Source: Frankia sp. AgB32
Lineage (GTDB): Bacteria; Actinomycetota; Actinomycetes; Frankiales; Frankiaceae
Assembly (NCBI RefSeq): GCF_023243045.1
Contig: NZ_JALKFX010000098.1
Coordinates: 1-33,566, forward strand
Direction of reading: 5' to 3'
DNA length: 33,566 nt
Shown here: positions 30,901 through 33,566 of the stretch, in pieces
How the letters are laid out: every line of letters starts with the position of its first letter
Position numbering within the stretch: position 1 is the stretch's first letter
Made by a program: the position numbers and the translations under genes
Notes under the pieces: model-generated
Database searches by the model: none
The model's input: the letters and a program-made list of their open reading frames with translations, nothing else
Told to the model about the DNA's origin: nothing

Positions 30901-33566
30901 CGACGTCCTGAGCCGCCAGACTGATCTGCACACCCGGTACCTCGACGGCCAACTGAAGATCACCGATGAGCTGCTGACCGCGCTGCGCGGGCCCGCCGCA
31001 GCGGGGCGGCCTGCCCTGGTCGGCCACATCGCGACAGTCAGTGCGGCGATCAGCGGCGCGCACTCCGCGGCGAACAACGTACTCGCCCGGCTGGCCCAGG
31101 CCGGGCTGGCCCAGGCCGGGCTGGGCGAGTCCGGGCTGGGCGATGGCCCGGCCGCCGCCGCACCGATCGACGTCCCCGCAGCGGGTGATGGGGATACCGA
31201 GGCAAGATCGGTGCTGCTCTCCCCGCCGATTGCCGCCGCGCCGCTCCTGCCCGCCGTGCCGCTGCCACTGACCGGCGCCCCGCCCGCCCTGGACTCCGGC
31301 CCCGCACCTGCCGGCGGATCGATGGCAGCACCGCCGACGACAGCCCAGGCCGGTGCCGCGAGCGGCCGCCCGGCGGGGGAGTCGCTGCGGGTGGCCGTCG
31401 TGGAGATGGTCGCCGACCGCACGGGCTACACCGTCGAGATGATCGACCCGGAGATGGACCTCGAAGCCGACCTCGGCGTCGACTCCATCAAACGAGTACA
31501 GATCGCCGGCCTGCTCCGCGAACGCTACCCACACCTCCCCGCACTCGGCCCGGAAACACTCGCCGAACTACGCACCATCACCCAACTCGTCGGCCACCTC
31601 GCCACCCCCGACCCGCAACCCGCCGAGGACGCGGCGCCCGTCGGCGACGAGGCGACGGGGGCCGGCGGCAACAGCGGCCCGCTCACCATCATCCCGCGGT
31701 ACCGGTTGCTGACCGTGCCGCTGGCCCCGGCCGACCAGGCGCCGAACCCCTTTCCGGCAAGGCCGACGGCGGCCGTCGTCCGGCTGGGACCGGGCGCCGA
31801 CGATGCTCGTGCGCTGCGGGAACACCTTGGTGGCGCGGGCTGGACGGTCGACGAGTTGCTGCTGGACGACGAGCCTGCGGCGGGCTGGCTCGGCGCGGAC
31901 TGGGACGACGCCGGCCTGGAACAGCGGTTGGCCACGTTCTTCGCCGCTCGGCCCCGCCTCGATGCCTGTGTCGTATGTGTTGCGGCTTCGCGCGACCCCG
32001 GTCGCGACGTCCGCCTCCTCGCCGACACCGTGCTCGTGGCGAAGCACGCGACCACCCGGCTACGCGCGGCCGGCGCCGACAGCCGGGCCGCCTTCGTCAC
32101 CCTGACCCGGATCGACGGAAGCATGGGCGGGCCGGGCACCGGCGCGGATGCTTCGCCGGACCCGGCGAGCCGAGTACTCGGCGGTCTGGCCGGCCTGAGC
32201 AGAACGATCGCCGCCGAGTCGCCCGCCCTGTTCGCCCGAGCGCTGGACATCCATCCCGGCCTACCCGCGCATCGGCTCGGGCCCCACCTCCTGGCGGAAC
32301 TGCGCGATGCCGCCGTCGTCCCGGCGGTGGTCGGAATCGACGCCGCCGGGAACCGGTGCACGATCGCGGCGATTCCCCAGGCGAACGCGGACGGCGGGCC
32401 CGATCAGACCGCGGGCGCGCAGCCGGCCGTGCGCGCCGATGATGTCATTCTGGTCACCGGGGGCGGTCGAGGCATCACCGCCCGCTGCGTCATCGCGCTG
32501 GCGGCGGCGGTCCCGGCCGAGTTCGTCCTGCTCGGCCGGACCGACGTCACACACCCCCTGCCCGCCTGGTCCATCGGTGCCGAGGACGCCGATCTGGCTC
32601 GCGAGATGATCGCCGACCACTCGCTCACGGGGGCCCCACCGCATCCGCGGGCCGTCGCGGCGGCGGTTGCCCAGGTGCGGGCGCAACGGGAGATCGCGAG
32701 AACCCTCCAGGCGGTGGAGGCCGCCGGCGCCCGAGCCCGCTACGTCAGCGTGGACATCAACGATCCGGCCGCCGTCGCCAGCGCCCTCGAGGCGGATCGG
32801 GACCGGATCAGCGTGCTCGTGCACGGTGCCGGCGCGCTGGCCGACGGCCTGCTCGCGCACAAGCGCGGCGACGATCTGCGGCGGGTCTTCGGCCCCAAAC
32901 TGGCCGGCCTGGCCGCGGTTCTCAGCGCGGTGGCGGGCGCGCCGCTGCGCCAGGTCGCGTTGTTCTGCTCGGTGGCCGGCGTCTTCGGCAACAGCGGGCA
33001 GTCCGACTACGCCGTCGCGAACGAGGCGTTGAGCCGCTGGCCCGTCCCGGCGTCCCACGGCCCACGCCCGCGCGTCACCGCGATCGCCTGGGGCGCGTGG
33101 GACGGCGGCATGGTGACCGCCGATCTGCGGGCGCTGTTCGAGTCACGGGGTGTGCCTCTCCTCGACGCCGACGCGGCCGCCGAGGCATTCGTCGCCGAGC
33201 TGGTCGACCGCCGGGACAGCGGCAGCGTCCTGCTCGCGCCGCCACTGGCGCTGCACGGCCACCATTCGCAACCAGCCGGCACGGACCATGTCGCCTGTCG
33301 CGACATCGACCCGGGGGCCGACGACCTCCTCAGGGCACACCGGATCGACACAACGATCGTGCTGCCAGCGGCCCACGCGATCGGCTGGATGATCTCGGTG
33401 ATCGAGGCCGCATACCCGGACCACCGGGTGGACACGATCGAGGGGTTCGAGGTGCTGCGGGGGATCACGTTCGACACGGACGGCGAACGCCCCCACCATG
33501 TGCGGCTATCAGCCCGCTCCGGCGACGCGGGCGAACTGGTCGTGGGGGGGGGGGGGGGGGGGGGGG
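27908..33566 (+). CDS. PfaA/HglE-like iterative type I polyketide (PUFA-type) synthase, 3'-truncated
   Basis: An open frame runs from ATG at 27908 (after GAAAGAAG) to the window edge, about 1,886 codons, with no stop. Domains: ketosynthase about 12-440 with Cys216 in VDAACAASL, EAHATGT and KSQIGHTKGAAG; acyltransferase about 565-870 with FAGQGSQY, Ser666 in GHSFGE and AAFH ending at His771, as in malonyl-specific ATs; a long Ala/Pro-rich linker; one acyl carrier domain with Ser1193 in LGVDSIKRVQI; a ketoreductase with TGGGRGI from about 1517 and Ser1688/Tyr1701; then the start of a hotdog dehydratase-like domain (HRIDTTIVLP from His1811). The KS and the DSIKR carrier motif are those of PUFA synthases and heterocyst-glycolipid synthases. 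PUFA synthases carry several tandem carriers; only one is seen here. The missing dehydratase end and partner subunits should lie beyond the window. Confidence 0.92.
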   Translation, partial: MDSTSSFDDRRLANTPIAIVGMAGLFPQARNSGEYWRNIVAGVDCSSEVPPDRWRVADYYDPDPAVPDKVYAKRGGFLPDIDFSPIEFGLPPNLLGVTSSLQTLSLLVARDLLADAGAVGSAWYDPARTGVVLGVVGCVGLMHPLAMRLSTPVLREVVRSCGLTEADAEEISDRFARAFAPWEENSFPGLLANVTAGRIANRLNLGGMNCTVDAACAASLSAVRMAVNELVDGRADMMITGGCDTENSIFTYMCFSKTGALAHSDRVRPFDQSADGTLLGEGIGLLALKRLADAERDHDRIYAVIRGIGASSDGRAKSIYAPRAEGQQLALRRAYDDAGFPISSVELFEAHATGTAVGDRTEIGALVSVLDESTTDRGYAAIGSVKSQIGHTKGAAGAASLMKTALALFHKVVPPTIGIDSPNKAIEGGPLYLNTTARPWIRDPDRPQRRAGVSAMGFGGTNFHVVLQEHGPAPAVALHRRARILCWHAEDTAALAQAVRSGPAATTDGPIPADAPRLALITTDEDRVAELCEVAAGLLEARPDADDWSAPAGIYFRSRALRRPRVGALFAGQGSQYVNMGIELALTDPAVRQAFDEAEFAFAGAGGRLGPAVYPPHAFREQDAGEAEETLRQTRFAQPAIGALAVGQFRALRELGLSCAAYLGHSFGELTALWAAGALTDGDFFRLACARGRAMAPRHPDDEAGAMAALQCSAAHAGPLLAAAPEVTICNFNAPDQVVVGGPTAQVEAVVAAGQEAGIKARRLPVSAAFHTSLVAHAVEDFRAAVAGVDLRAPDGPVHANTAGSSYGPDVAANRDVLVNQLLSPVDFAGGVRAITAESGCNILVEFGPKQVLTQLARRTVAEDVVTVSVDAGPLGDSEVAFHRAVAQLVVLGVPLRVPLSSAAAPALGSGAAGTPAAGTVSLTGAEYVPPARRQAYVDAIQVEYHPDAATPAPLPAHVAPPAPQALPAPQPSTQFTHGDGHMPTEGPDPDDSLWRFADVLSRQTDLHTRYLDGQLKITDELLTALRGPAAAGRPALVGHIATVSAAISGAHSAANNVLARLAQAGLAQAGLGESGLGDGPAAAAPIDVPAAGDGDTEARSVLLSPPIAAAPLLPAVPLPLTGAPPALDSGPAPAGGSMAAPPTTAQAGAASGRPAGESLRVAVVEMVADRTGYTVEMIDPEMDLEADLGVDSIKRVQIAGLLRERYPHLPALGPETLAELRTITQLVGHLATPDPQPAEDAAPVGDEATGAGGNSGPLTIIPRYRLLTVPLAPADQAPNPFPARPTAAVVRLGPGADDARALREHLGGAGWTVDELLLDDEPAAGWLGADWDDAGLEQRLATFFAARPRLDACVVCVAASRDPGRDVRLLADTVLVAKHATTRLRAAGADSRAAFVTLTRIDGSMGGPGTGADASPDPASRVLGGLAGLSRTIAAESPALFARALDIHPGLPAHRLGPHLLAELRDAAVVPAVVGIDAAGNRCTIAAIPQANADGGPDQTAGAQPAVRADDVILVTGGGRGITARCVIALAAAVPAEFVLLGRTDVTHPLPAWSIGAEDADLAREMIADHSLTGAPPHPRAVAAAVAQVRAQREIARTLQAVEAAGARARYVSVDINDPAAVASALEADRDRISVLVHGAGALADGLLAHKRGDDLRRVFGPKLAGLAAVLSAVAGAPLRQVALFCSVAGVFGNSGQSDYAVANEALSRWPVPASHGPRPRVTAIAWGAWDGGMVTADLRALFESRGVPLLDADAAAEAFVAELVDRRDSGSVLLAPPLALHGHHSQPAGTDHVACRDIDPGADDLLRAHRIDTTIVLPAAHAIGWMISVIEAAYPDHRVDTIEGFEVLRGITFDTDGERPHHVRLSARSGDAGELVVGGGGGGG
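31091..31150 (+). repeat. 15-bp in-frame tandem repeat in the PKS linker
   Basis: Two perfect copies of CTGGCCCAGGCCGGG are followed by two degenerate copies, encoding LAQAG, LAQAG, LGESG and LGDGP in the flexible segment between the AT and the carrier domain. It probably arose by slippage in low-complexity linker sequence. Confidence 0.8.
33544..33566. other. Terminal run of 23 G, likely sequencing/assembly artefact
   Basis: The window ends in an uninterrupted G homopolymer inside a conserved coding domain. Poly-G tails at contig ends are a known artefact of two-colour Illumina chemistry, where no signal is read as G. The glycines it would encode should not be treated as protein sequence. 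Confidence 0.85.

Noticed and set aside
31081-31150. Second, degenerate carrier domain before the recognised ACP
   Set aside because: The segment is a short tandem repeat in a flexible linker with no DS(I/L)-type phosphopantetheine motif.
29861-31534. 557-codon antisense frame under the PKS
   Set aside because: Same cause; the plus-strand PKS carries KS, AT, ACP and KR catalytic motifs in one continuous frame.

Overview
The window comes from a G+C-rich actinobacterium. Three things support this: strong G/C bias at third codon positions, GTG/TTG starts, and a small acyl-CoA carboxylase epsilon subunit directly after a carboxyltransferase gene, an arrangement typical of Actinobacteria. I cannot name the genus. 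Frankia-like or streptosporangial relatives are plausible, but this is not shown by the sequence.

The content is almost entirely one specialised-lipid or polyketide locus in three transcription blocks. Block 1 (plus, 366-8472) holds a small membrane/coiled-coil protein, an MMPL/RND lipid exporter, a PAPS-dependent sulfotransferase, an alpha-oxoamine synthase (the PLP enzyme family of serine palmitoyltransferase), an SDR reductase overlapping it, and an MFS exporter fused to a VOC (glyoxalase-fold) domain. Block 2 (minus, 22068 down to 8501) holds a PfaD-like enoyl reductase of PUFA synthases, a metallo-beta-lactamase-fold hydrolase, a complete CUT1-type ABC importer, a hotdog thioesterase, a fatty-acyl AMP ligase, a CYP102-like P450 heme domain, AccD and AccE carboxylase subunits, and a tyrosine-phosphatase-like protein. 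Seven junctions in this block are overlaps, six of them 4-nt ATGA/GTGA overlaps. Block 3 (plus, 22629 to the end) holds a FabG-like SDR, a flavin monooxygenase fused to a phthalate-dioxygenase-reductase-type reductase, a second flavin monooxygenase, an SGNH hydrolase, and a PfaA/HglE-like iterative polyketide synthase (KS-AT-ACP-KR-partial DH) that runs off the end.

A working model follows; it is inference. AccD/AccE supply malonyl-CoA. The PfaA-like synthase with the PfaD-like reductase builds a long, partly reduced or unsaturated acyl chain. The AMP ligase and thioesterases load or release acyl chains. The oxoamine synthase condenses an acyl thioester with an amino acid, and the adjacent SDR reduces the ketone, as in sphingoid-base synthesis. 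P450 and flavoproteins oxidise the chain, the sulfotransferase adds a sulfate, and MMPL/MFS proteins export the product. The predicted output is a sulfated, sphingoid-like aminolipid from a PUFA-type synthase, a combination I do not recognise as a described pathway.

Limits: the PKS is truncated and ends in an artefactual-looking G run. No intact regulator, phosphopantetheinyl transferase, biotin-carrying carboxylase subunit or further PUFA-synthase subunit is visible. I found no tRNA, rRNA, CRISPR array or insertion sequence.
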